A DNA stretch of 64,000 nucleotides from Priapulus caudatus. Lineage: Eukaryota > Priapulida > Priapulimorpha > Priapulimorphida > Priapulidae. A program made the translations under genes and the position numbers. The DNA is taken from the NCBI RefSeq assembly GCF_000485595.1, contig NW_014577177.1:477547-541546 (forward strand), written 5' to 3'. Below the pieces are notes generated by a model. It searched no databases, was not told the origin of the DNA, and worked only from the letters and a program-made list of their open reading frames with translations. Each line of letters opens with the position of its first letter. The stretch's first letter is position 1. Below are positions 33,783 through 44,220 of the stretch, in pieces.

Positions 33783-34783
33783 TTGGGGCCGTTTCGTAAC
33801 TTTGAGTTTCCCGGACAAGCTGTGTGACGTCATCAGTTGGCCCGACGGACATCCTGTGGCGAGGCGGCGAAAAACGTGTTTACTAGTGACAATCAGTTGT
33901 GCAAGTAGGTGATATATTTTCTAGCTATACTGTGTCGAATGGTGTTGGTTAACTAAAGTTGGTAAGTAACAATATCCATGAGTGACTTGTGCCGCTATTT
34001 TGAGATGTTCGTTGCATGACAATTCTCTTCGCGGCAGGTATTTTCGACTTTTCTGTGGATGTGGGGGAGCGCGCTCCAATTTCGAGCATGGCATGCGCAA
34101 GTGTGTACAGTGTGCTGTGTTTCAGTTTAGCACGGGAATGTTTGTAATTGTGACCTGAAAGTACGGATAATGTTAGTATTAGATCTGCCCTGTGTTTTCT
34201 AGTTGTACTATGGATGTGTTACATGCACCAAACGTCTCTCAGTGATGTTTATGGCCCAAATATTGAGTTACTAGTATATACACATGTATGTTCAATCCCC
34301 CCCCCTCTATGCAGTTAGTCACCGGTCGTGTGTTATTCCTGTTAGAGTTATTCCCCTTCCTTCAGTAAGCTATGTCCAGTGTGAAGAGGTATATATGCAA
34401 ACATAGTATGTCTTGAACATTGACTAGCATGTTGTGTGAGTATGGTATGTTTAAAATCTTTATTAGTAGTTGTTTTCAAGTGCTCTCTGCTACAGATTAA
34501 GTGTATCATGTATTGACGAGTATGTAAGTTTGGTGTACTGTACTTATTCTGTGTTTATTTACTGTTTCAGTAAATCGTGTCCTGGCACGCATCTTACATT
34601 CAAATAAAACCAATAAATCGAACGGTATAGTCAGACATGGGGGAGGGACCGATTTATTTTGAGTAGTATATAATCGCATGCAGAGCATCGGAGAGACAAG
34701 TTTTACAGTTTTCAGGCTCAGTACTCTACTAGTCTGTATTAGTGATTCTCTGAGTAGAATAAAGCCATCTAGTCTGTTACCAA
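33783..34783 (+). repeat. BEL-2 A 3' LTR
   Basis: Starts TGTTGGGGCCG after the polypurine tract. Carries AATAAA at 34759 and runs to gtctgttaccaa at the gap. Parts recur at 28873-29254, 38758 onward, 51895-52957 (reverse) and 59550-59757. The exact end is not resolved; other copies continue with acaacagatatg. Confidence 0.8.
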
Positions 34784-34793
34784 NNNNNNNNNN
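34784..34793. other. assembly gap (10 N)
   Basis: Ten N between the BEL-2 LTR and the continuation of viral L copy 3. Confidence 1.
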
Positions 34794-35125
34794 TTTGCAA
34801 CAAGATCTTGCGAAGACGAGACACATTGAGAAAATGCTGTTGCAAGATTCTAGGAACGGAGACGCTCCTCTGGAAGATCACATAAGCGGCAGATAAACCT
34901 CGCGGAAATCAGGGGAATCACAAGAGAGAGAATGAGGATGATGGAAGAGGAGACAGCTGTTCAAAGAGAAGAGGAGAAAGCCGTCGTTGGCAGTATGCGT
35001 CTTTCTCGGAAAAGAATGAGAGAGCTAAGGGTCCAGCACATAAGTCCTAAGAAGCAGAAGCTTGATGACGACAACAACAGTGAGACCCTCAGTGAGAGCC
35101 TGTTTGGATGTTTGTGCCTTGGAGT
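34794..35125 (+). pseudogene. endogenous bunyavirus-like L polymerase, copy 3 (C-terminal part)
   Basis: Resumes at ttgcaacaagatcttgcg, the position reached at 31207 in this copy. It extends further than any other copy past EEETAVQREEE to MRLSRKRMREL, SPKKQKLDDDN and SETLSESLFG (to about 35105). This charged, low-complexity tail may be the true C-terminus of the L protein or a fusion; copies 2, 4 and 5 switch to other sequence at the EEE codons. Two small deletions occur near 34880. Confidence 0.7.
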
Positions 35126-35183
35126 TTTGTATCGACAAATGTACTTTTTAAGTTTTTGTAATTAAACATGTTAAATGAAATAA

Positions 35184-35698
35184 TGAAAATTTCTATCTTC
35201 TTGTTTATCATCATGTAGCCTACTCCCTCAGGTGCTGATAAGATGAAAGAATACGGTGGTGTCCCCACTACAGCACTGCAAAGTATGTCAGGAGAAATAG
35301 AATATTGCAGTTGATGACCATTCCACTTAAAGGGCTCTGTATTCAACATTTTTGACAGGTGTACTCAATAGGTGGCGCTGTACCAACTATAGCGAAATCC
35401 ACCTAATTGTTTCAGGTGCCGCCCAGATCTGCTTGAAGGAGCATGTGGAATGGCATTTCACAGAAAGAAAAACAGAAAAACAAAGGAGAAAGGTTTACCA
35501 ATAATAACAACCACAACCGCAGAATGGGGAAGTAATACCATGAATACAGGACCCCTTTAAAATTAGCTTTGGGTCGCACGTAAAAATAAGTGTGGGTAAT
35601 GGAGCTATGCGCATCTTGCCCACAATTATAAGTGCCGCTCACCGTGCCAGTTAATTCCATTCCAATTAAAAAAAACAACCAGTAATGATGCCTTTTGA
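35184..35698 (+). repeat. upstream flank repeat U, copy 1
   Basis: About 515 bp shared with 41031-41541, starting gaaaatttctatcttcttg and ending in the A-rich tract before viral L. No coding potential. The text resembles a non-autonomous repeat or old 3' flank (cttaaagggctctgtattcaa). It shows that viral copies 4 and 5 were multiplied together with their flank. Confidence 0.85.
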
Positions 35699-37915
35699 TT
35701 TCTAAAAGATTGTGAAGGACTCAAGACTAGTTACGAGAGATTCAAGAGGGGGAAGAAGGGACATGTGAAGGGACTCACTGCTCGGATGGTAAAGAAGAAC
35801 CAGTTTGGCGGGGTGAGGGAAATCTTCATCCTAACCATTCTGAGTCGCATGTGGTCCATGTGTTCGAGATTAAGATGAAGGCAAGTTTGGGCACTCCTGC
35901 CAGGAGAATGCATCACGAACGGAAGCTCTAAGATGAAGATAGTGGACGCTCACTACCGTAAGAATACAGCCAGCTGAAGGAAGGACAGAGTCACTGTGAC
36001 CTCATCAGCAGATGCAGCAACATGGTGTCAGCAATTCGTCATGCCCATGTTTGCCATGACGGCTTCCAGGTTCCTACCTGTTGAATAACTTTACGTAGTG
36101 GGGCGCGTGCTCAACCTCTGCACGAACAAGAGGCTTAGGATTCCGAATGACCTGTTGGACCTTTTCATGTCCCACCCAGACACTCTATCTAACTTTAGGG
36201 AAGTGAACATACTGAAGGATCAATTCATGACAGAAGAAATAGACCACAACATAATCGAATACCAGTAGGTTTATATGAAAAACACCTCCAACATGATGCA
36301 AGGTATCCTACACTGCTATTCTTCTATGTTGCATACTGCAGCCCTCATGACCATAAAGCCAATCATAGAAGAAGGCTGTTATAGAGCAAAACAAAGCAAA
36401 GGTGCTCAGACACACCTTCAGTCTTCTGATGGCAGTGGAATTATGCTTAACCAAAGATGTTGACGAAGAAGATGCGATGTCAAACCCTACACAGCATTTG
36501 GGAAGGATGCAGGCAATGGCACTCGGAGAATCCCTACTCGTGGAAAAGAGGCAACAACGGGCTACTGGTGAGCTAGCAGCAGCTACGAGAAGAGCACCAT
36601 TTGATGACAACTAGGAATATTTGAGTTCAACTCAACTTTCCACAGCAGGAACTCTGTCATCATGCCTGTGGTGAAGTTTGTATTTTCTTATAATCTAAGT
36701 ACCAACCCGATGAGGATGGAGGATAGAGTGCAGCAGGCATCCAATGTAAGGGCTGACATCTTGAAGCACGGAAGCTCCATCGAGCTGACAGCCTTGATTC
36801 AGCTGCTTCAGGCCTTTGAGCATTACAGAAACATGGGTTCTTACACAACAGAACTCAGTTCAAGGAGTTCAGCGAGTAATCAAGCTCTTGCCTCGAGCAC
36901 CCTGGGCTTCTTCCCCGTAGAGCGCTTCCTTGTGTGCAGGCGTCTTGAGTGTGAGGTTTGCTAACTATGTCCAACTGCTAAGGAGTGAAGAGTGACAGAC
37001 TGAAGAAAGCAGTTGTTCTGATGTTCACGAGATGGTGTCAACAGACACAATCAGGAACTAAGAACCAGTGATAAGGTGGCCTTTGTCCAGGGCAGGACAA
37101 AAAGTGGAAAAGACTTCAGAAAGTGGTTGACGTCTCAAGATCTGAAGTCATTGAGTTCTATGAAGCTAATCAATCGCCCTCGCAGCAATGAAGCCGTAAC
37201 AAAAGCCCTGGACTTAAAGGCCACAAACCCTCAGATCTCTGAAGCCCTCGACTATGGGTCCGCAGCCAAGCAGCACACTGCAAGCATCTACCTCCTAAAA
37301 GAAAAGGTGTTCACCATATAAACTCTAAACAAAGAGGGAGACAGGAAGACCGTGAAGACCAGGCTAACAGACATGATCAATGACGATGCAGGATATATGG
37401 AGTGCCAAATGTCCCGAGGACATCGAAAAGACGCTTCTCATGGTCTACCCGGAAAGCGAGTTCTACGACACTCTATCACAGGGGGTGAGAACCTTGTGTG
37501 CTTCCAGAGTGAGAGTCGGACGTAGGCGCAGAGAACAGACACCTTAGAGTGAGAGTGCAAAAAAGTCTCAGAACTTTGAGATGGCCTCTGTCTGATGTCG
37601 TCAACGAATATTGGTAACACAAGGGAGTGGGAAAGTTCGGCAGCAGTACTTACCTCCGGTCTCTAGAGAACTATGTGAGAACGATAAGCTGGATGAGAGA
37701 TGTGCACAGCGATGTGCGTGCTATGGAGGCTGGGGTGTTGCAACAAGATCTTGCGAAGACGACGACACATTGAGAAAATGCTGTTGCAAGATTCTAGGAA
37801 GGAGACGCTCCTCTGGAAGATCACATAAGCGCAGATAAACCTCGCGAAATCAGGGAATCAAAGAGAGAGAATGAGGATGATGGAAGAGGAGACAGCTGTT
37901 CAAAGAGAAGAGGAA
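35699..37915 (+). pseudogene. endogenous bunyavirus-like L polymerase, copy 4
   Basis: Homology to L starts at FLKDCEGLKTSYERFKRG, matched in copy 1 by FLDECESAIKSCDRFQ, then pre-A KKNQFGGVREIFIL. Motif A lies near 36008-36060, motif B is intact (NMMQGILHCYSSML), and motif C is decayed (about 36420-36450, one base short, second D replaced as in copy 3). It has the TAG after EYQ, the one-base loss before motif E, the 14-bp deletion near 37167, TAA after FTI (37318) and TAA in NEYW. Many extra single-base indels (36700-37100, 37520-37860) make it the most eroded of the recent copies, or reflect low sequencing quality. Sister of copy 3. Confidence 0.85.
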
Positions 37916-38757
37916 GCGAAAAACATTTTTTATAACGAACAAATGTTAAAATGTGATCTTTGACTCTATTGTACTTCTAAACGATGTAAATCTTTTGTAA
38001 TTTAAGATAAATGCAGTGTTTTCAAGTGGCAGTTCGCAGACACATCTACCTACATCAGTTTTCCCAGCAGATCTTTATTTCGATTTCATTCAAATAATGC
38101 TCTACTTTGCCAAAAATTAATTAACTTTTAACTTTTTTTTTATATGTAGATACTTCAAAGCAGTTTATGACGAATAAATGCAAACATGCATGGTACTGCT
38201 AAAACACAAATCCAAAACTAATTCCAATATTCCCGTCAGTGCCTTGAATGGAGAACATAGGCGTAGGTAAGGGGGGGGGCACAAGGAGGCTCATCGACCC
38301 CCTCTTGACGGAGAGTACAAAATTAAGAGAGAAGGGGATTGGCTATACCCTTATTCACATACAGCCTAATAATGAAAAATAATATACGCGAACATGCCAT
38401 TTTGATGCACCATATTCAAAAAATTACCCTACTGTGGAGGGGACACCTCTCGCCCCGTTGAGAATGAAACTTCATCACTGTCTTTGGTCGCTTAACTCTT
38501 TTCTTCCGCTCCGCTGAAAAACACTGGCTTCGAACACCATTTTCACTGGTCCTATGCTCAAGGCCACCACTGTCGTGTGTGAACCTCAGAGCCTTCCGAG
38601 CCACAGCGCAGGGCCATCGTCCCAACGTTGATCGGATCGAAGTGGAAAAAAAAAAAGCGAGGGAGGGAGGGTTATAAGGGATTTAGCATATGGCCACTTC
38701 TCATAATAAGTTAACCATAATACTGATTTTAGTGTGGCGAAATGCAATTTTATATGC
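37916..38757 (+). repeat. sequence after viral copy 4
   Basis: 37916-38225 matches 26092-26397 with many small indels. 38226-38450 is an extra insert with ggcgtaggtaaggggggggg (hAT-like terminal text). 38451-38757 matches the block at 26405-26700. It breaks at tatatgca, where BEL-2 LTR tail sequence begins. Unlike copies 2 and 5, the TIR-like end is missing. Confidence 0.6.
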
Positions 38758-39009
38758 AGTCTGTTACAACAGATATGTTTTATCATTATTGTGAAGTGAA
38801 TCGTTACTCGTCTTACGCCGCACGAGAGACACAGAGAGAAGTCTGACGTTGCCTTCAAGCTCACCGCAGCACGAACCGAACCAACGGACGGGTTATAACA
38901 TATCACAAGGTTATAGAACATTATCACTTATATGATTACAATTGTACATCACAACCACGACCATACTTTAAACTAGATTACCTATATAACACAGACAACT
39001 TATCAAAAG
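38758..39009 (+). repeat. BEL-2 LTR tail plus hAT-2 intron-like sequence
   Basis: gtctgttacaacagatatg is the LTR tail; the rest leads to an acceptor (agccttgcag). The same order stands in reverse at 51641-51900, so the join predates the duplication of this block. Confidence 0.6.
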
Positions 39010-39806
39010 CCTTGCAGGGTGAGCACCTAAGTGCAGCTGATGGTCACACTCTAGCTCTACGTACAGTAACTGTCCTGAAAATGCTGCGAACTGATCGTGA
39101 CTTCGATCTGTTTTCCCAGAAGGTGGAGAAAAGAAGGATTGAGCTGGTCATACCAGAAAGGAAACTGCCAAGACCAAGAAAACTACCAGCACGCCTCGAT
39201 GAGAACAGATCAACATACACATACACACAAAGCATCACAGAGCAAAGTAAAGTAGCCTATTTTGAGGCACTGGATCTTGCTATCAATGGCATTGTGCAAA
39301 GATTTGATCCGCCTGGTTACAAAGTCTACAGGGATTTAGAAACACTTCTTATAAATGCCAGCCATGATGAGCCATATCAGAACGAACTCAAATCAGTCAT
39401 GGACATGTATGAAAGTGACATCAATTCCCATGCTCTAGAAACAGAACTGATTATGTTGAGCTGGAGTCAAATGCCAGTAGACATCAAATGCGCAAAGGAT
39501 TTGTTGGAGTGGTACATCTCCCATTCACTTCTGTATCCAGAAACAGGAAAAATTCTCAGATTGCTCTTAATATTGCTGGCAAGAAATGCAGTCAGTGAAA
39601 GGTCCTTCAGCGCTTTGCGTAGGGTAAAATCCTTTCTCAGGGCAAGCACGACCCAGTTAAGGCTCAACAATGCAATGGTCATGCATGTGCACCGAGACAT
39701 GTTAGACAAGGTAGATGAACAGGATGTAATTTCAGAATGTGTAAGTTGCCATCCAGGCAGAAAAGATAATTGGAATAATAACAAAATAAAATTACAAGTT
39801 ATCTGA
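39010..39806 (+). CDS. hAT-2 transposase (ZMYM1-like), C-terminal exon
   Basis: A 264-codon open frame to TGA at 39804, preceded by a splice acceptor ending at about 39009. It reads GEHLSAADGHTLALRTVTVL, then VIPERKLPRPRKLPAR, YFEALDLAINGIVQRFDPPGY and YESDINSHAL, and ends with the hAT dimerisation domain (LLILLARNAVSERSFSALRRVKS, RLNNAMVMHVHRDM). This matches the C-terminal half of hAT proteins of the zinc-finger MYM-type 1 group. The N-terminal finger and catalytic aspartate exons are not present. Intact here; the inverted copy at 50810-51640 is broken. Confidence 0.8.
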
Positions 39807-40394
39807 CTGGACTGTCTGGTATTACTATTCATACTGATTAATTAGAGGTGTTATATCAGTGCTCTAAGATTTGCAATGTGTATTTAATATGACAATGTGC
39901 CTATTCAAATTCAAACTTCAAAACATACAGATGTACATAGTGAGAGTATAAATGCAGATTGAAAATAGACTTATTTTTTTTATAATTATGTACTGATAGT
40001 ATATACAATTTTGTAAATAATGTTTCATTAGTTATCATACTCATAATATATATTTTAGATACTTAAAACATTATTACTAGTCACATTATATTACTAGTCA
40101 AAACATCAGCTTTAGCTACATTCCTCTTTGAAATTTACAAATTGACCTTTTAAAATGATCAGAATTGGTTGCTTTCAACATAGCCTGAAAATGCAGGAAA
40201 TGCAATTTCCAGGTTCTACATTTCAAAATTTTTCGGGGGGAGTACCCCCCAGACCCCCCGCATCGGATACATATTTCTGCAGTGGCACTTTTTGGGAGGC
40301 CACTACGGCCCCGCAAATAGGCCCCTCGTAGCTAGAGTACACGTGCTTGGAATCAGATACCGCGTAGCAACACTATGCTAGAGAGCCGCCACTG
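39807..40394 (+). repeat. hAT-2 3' region and terminal inverted repeat
   Basis: AT-rich 3' region. A ggggggagtacccccc hairpin lies near 40235-40255. The element ends at gagagccgccactg (40381-40394), the reverse of CAGTGGCGGCTCTC, a hAT-type end. A match in reverse starts CAGTGGCGGCC at 50267. Confidence 0.7.
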
Positions 40395-40610
40395 GAGTCA
40401 CCATAGATCATAGCTACTCGAGAGAGAGCGAGAGAGAAGAGGGGAGAGGCGAGGGGAGAGGAGGAGAGGAGAAGAGAGAGAGGAGAGGGGAGAGGAGAGA
40501 GGGGAACGGGAGGAGAGGAGGGGAGAAGAGAGAGAGAGGAGAGGGGAGAGAGGAGAGGGGGAGAGGAGAGAGGATAGGGGAGAGGGGATAGGGGAGAGGG
40601 GAGAGAAAGG

Positions 40611-40646
<36 letters not shown>

Positions 40647-40650
40647 TGTG
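40395..40650. repeat. GA-rich simple repeat
   Basis: gagag/ggagag tracts of about 220 bp, also present at 46262-46502 and (CT-rich) at 50000-50245. The reverse frames rich in R/E and S/L are artefacts. Confidence 0.9.
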
Positions 40651-41030
40651 TATACTAATTAGAGAAAATTAAAGAAATCAATACAACGAGAAATAAATAC
40701 ATGAGAAAATACATTGTACAGGATAAATACATTTATTACGCAAACTGTCAGAGAAACCAAGTGAGAAAATGCAAAATATAAAGCATCCTGGAGGTGTTGA
40801 GGGAGGGAGATAGGAGGACAGGGGAGGGAGGTGGGATTAGAGGGGGAGGGAGGCGGGAGGAAGACAAACCCCTGTACCACCCCCTCTTATTACTTATTCG
40901 GCATATTGCTGGAGTTATTTTACCAGTTAACTTTTCTCAATTTATAACAGTTTAAAAAATTATGAAGATAACGTCGGCAGAAAAGGATGTTTGAGAGGCT
41001 GCATATCATCAAGGGATGATAACGACATAT
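40651..41030. repeat. repeat block G (flank of GA tract), copy F1
   Basis: gtgtgtatactaattagag to gataacgacat; repeated at 46500-46881 and inverted at 49605-49995. Non-coding. Confidence 0.85.
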
Positions 41031-41541
41031 GAAAATTTCTATCTTCTTGTTTATCATCATGTAGCCTACTCCCTCAGGTGCTGATAAGATGAAAGAATAC
41101 GGTGGTGTCCCCACTACAGCACTGCAAAGTATGTCAGGAGAAATAGAAATATTGCAGTTGATGACCATTCCACTTAAAGGGGCTCTGTATTCAATATTTT
41201 GACAGGTCTACCCAATAGGTGGCGCTGTACCAACTATAGCCAAATCCACCTAATTTTTTCAGGTGCCGCCCAAATCTGCTTGAAGGAGCATGTGGAATAG
41301 CATTTCACACAAAGAAACACAGAAAAACAAAGGAGAAAGGTTTACCAATAATAACAACCACAACCGCAGAATGGGGAAGTAATACCATGAATACAGGACC
41401 CCTTTAAAATTAGCTTTGGTCGCACGTAAAATAAGTGTGGGTAATGGAGCTATGCGCATCTTGCCCACAATTATAAGTGCCGCTCACCGTGCCAGTTAAT
41501 TCCATTCCAATTAAAAAAAAACCCGTGATGATGCCTTTTGA
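41031..41541 (+). repeat. upstream flank repeat U, copy 2
   Basis: Near-identical to 35184-35698, directly in front of viral copy 5. Confidence 0.85.
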
Positions 41542-43793
41542 TTTCTAAAAGATTGTGAAGGACTCAAGACTAGTTACGAGAGATTCAAGAGAGGGAAGAA
41601 GGGACATGTGAAGGGACTCACTGCTCGGATGGTAAAGAAGAACCAGTTTGGCGGGGTGAGGGAAATCTTCATCCTAACCATTCTGAGTCGCATGGTGGTC
41701 CATGTTGTCGAGATGATGATGAGGGCAGTTTGGGCACTCCTGCCAGGAGAATGCATCACGAAAGGAAGCTCTAAGATGAAGATAGTGGACGCTCACTACC
41801 GTAAGAATAGAGGAAGGACAGCTAGAGGAAGGACAGAGTCACTGTGACCTCATCAGCGGATGCAGCAACATGGTGTCAGCAATTCGTCATGCCCATGTTT
41901 GCCATGACGACTTCCAGGTTCCTACCTGTTGAAGAACTTTACGTAGTGGGGCGCGTGCTCAACCTCTGCACAAACAAAAGGCCTAGGATTCCGAATGACC
42001 TGTTGAACCTTTTCATGTCTAACCCACACACTCTATCTTACTTTAAGGAAGTGAACATACTGAAGGATCAATTCATGACAGAAGAAGGAGACCACAACAT
42101 AATCAAATACCAGTCGGTTTATATGAAAAACACGTCCAACATGATGAAAGTTATCCTACACTGCTATGCTTCTATGGTGCATACTGCAGCCCTCATGACC
42201 ATAAAGCCCATCATAGAAGAAGCTGTTATAAAGCAAAACAAAGCAAAGGTGCTCATGACACACCTTCAGTCTTCTGATGACAGTGGAATTACGCTTACCA
42301 TAGATGTTGACGAAGAAGATGCGATGTCAAACCCTACACTGCATTTGGGAAGGATGCAGGCAATGTCACTCGGAAAATCCCTACTCGTGGGAAGAGAGGC
42401 AACAACGGGCTACTGGTGCGCAAGCAGCAGCTACGAGAAAAGCACCATTGGAGGACAGCTGGGAATATTTGAGTTCAACTCAACTTTCCACAGCAGGAAC
42501 TCTGTCATCATGCCTGCGGTGAAGAAGTTTGTATCTTCTTATCATCTAAGTACCAACCCGATGAGGATGGAGGATAGAGTGCAGCAGGCATCCAATGTAA
42601 GGACTGACATCCTGAAGCACGGAGGAACCATCGAGCTGGCAGCCTTGATTCAGCTGCTTCAGGCCTTTGAGCATTACAGAAACATGGGTTCTTACACGAA
42701 CAGAACTCAGTTCAAAGAGTTCAGCCGAGTGATCAAGCTCTTGCCTCTGAGCACCCTGGGGTTCTTCCCCGTAGAGCCTTCCTTGTGTGCAGGCGTCTTG
42801 GGTGTGAGGTTTGCTAACTATGTCCAACTGCTAAGGAGTGAGAGTGACAGACTGAAGAAAGCAGTTGTTCTGATGTTCCACGAGGATGGTGTCAACAGAC
42901 ACAATCAGGAACTAGAACCAGTGATAAGGGTGGCCATTGTCCACGCGCAGGACAAAAAGTGGAAAAGACTTCAGAAAGTGGTTGACGTCTCAAGATCGGA
43001 AGTCACTGAGTTCTATGAAGCTAACCCTGTGGAGCTAATCAATCGCACTCGCAGCAATGCAGCCGTAACAAAAGCCCTGGAGTTAAAGGCCACAAACCCA
43101 CAGATCTCTGAAGCCCTCGACTATGGGTCAGCAGACAAGCAGCACGCTGCAAGCGTCTACCTCCTAAAAGAAAAGGTGTTCACCATATAAACTCTAAACA
43201 AAGAGGGAGACAGGAAGACCGTGAAGACCAGGCTAACAGACATGATCAATGACGATGCAGGATATATGGAAAGTGCCAAATGACCCGAGGAAATCGAAAA
43301 GACGTTTCTCATGGTCTACCCGGAAAGCGAGTTCTACGACACTGTATCACAGGGGGTGAGAACCTTGTGTGCTTCCAGAGTGAGAGTCGGACCTAGGTGC
43401 AGAAACAGACACCTTAGAGTGAGAGTGCCAAGAAAGTCTCAGAACTTTGAGATGCCTCTGTCTGATGTCGTCAACGAATATTGGTACCACAAGGGAGTGG
43501 GAAAGTTCGGCAACAGTACTTACCTCCGGTCTCTAGAGAACTATGTGAGAACGATAAGCTGGATGAGAGATGTGCACAGCGATGTGCGTGCTATGGAGCT
43601 GGGGTGTTGCAACAAGATCTTGCGAAGACGAGACACATTGAGAAAATGCTGTTGCAAGATTCTAGGAACGGAGACGCTCCTCTGGAACATCACAGAAGCG
43701 ACTTAAAGGTGAACCTCGCGAAAATCACGGGAATCACAAGAGAGAGAATGAGGATGATGGAAGAGGAGACAGCTGGTCAAAGAGAAGAGGAAC
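41542..43793 (+). pseudogene. endogenous bunyavirus-like L polymerase, copy 5 (best preserved RdRp)
   Basis: Starts FLKDCEG. Pre-A KKNQFGGVREIFIL and LLPGECITKG are in one frame to 41847; a slip in a small AGAGGAAGGACAG duplication at 41808-41832 leads to a 448-codon open frame (41844-43190). That frame holds motif A (TSSADAATWCQQF), motif B (NMMKVILHCYASMVH; Q and G of the other copies are K and V), motif C (LQSSDDSGI, both aspartates), a lysine in SYEKS for motif D, and motif E (FEFNSTFHSRNS), then PMRMEDRVQQASN and FVEPSL-type text up to FTI and TAA (43188). Frames 43311-43706 and 43481-43861 hold the C-terminal part. No initiation codon suits the long frame. Not expected to be functional. 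Confidence 0.88.
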
Positions 43794-44220
43794 ACCCTCC
43801 CCCGTTGAGAAATAACTTCATCACTGTCTTTGGTCGCTTAACTCTTTTCTTCCTTCCCTGAAAAACACTGGCTTCGTACACCATTTTCACTGGTCTAGCT
43901 AAGGGTCCACCAACTGGTCGTGTGTAACCTCAGAGCCTTCCGACGCCACAGTCAGGGGCCATCGTCCCACGTTGATCGGATCGGAGTGGAAAAAATAAAA
44001 AGCGAGGGAGGGGGGTTATAAGGGATTAGCATATGCCACTTCTCATATAAGTTAACCATAATACTGAATTTTAGTGTGCAGAAAATGCAATTTTTATGCA
44101 CGAATTTTCAGAAATCTCCCTACCGTGGGAGAGGGGATACCCCACACCATCCCCCCGCGCAGTCTCTTCGCTCCCTCGCCTTGGCCCCCCCCCTTTTTAA
44201 AATTGCTGGCTACGCCACTG
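43794..44220 (+). repeat. sequence after viral copy 5, ending in a hAT-type terminal motif
   Basis: Matches 26398-26825 but joins the viral copy directly at gaagaggaa, without the 305-bp part. Ends attgctggctacgccactg at 44220, then hAT-1 coding sequence. Confidence 0.55.
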
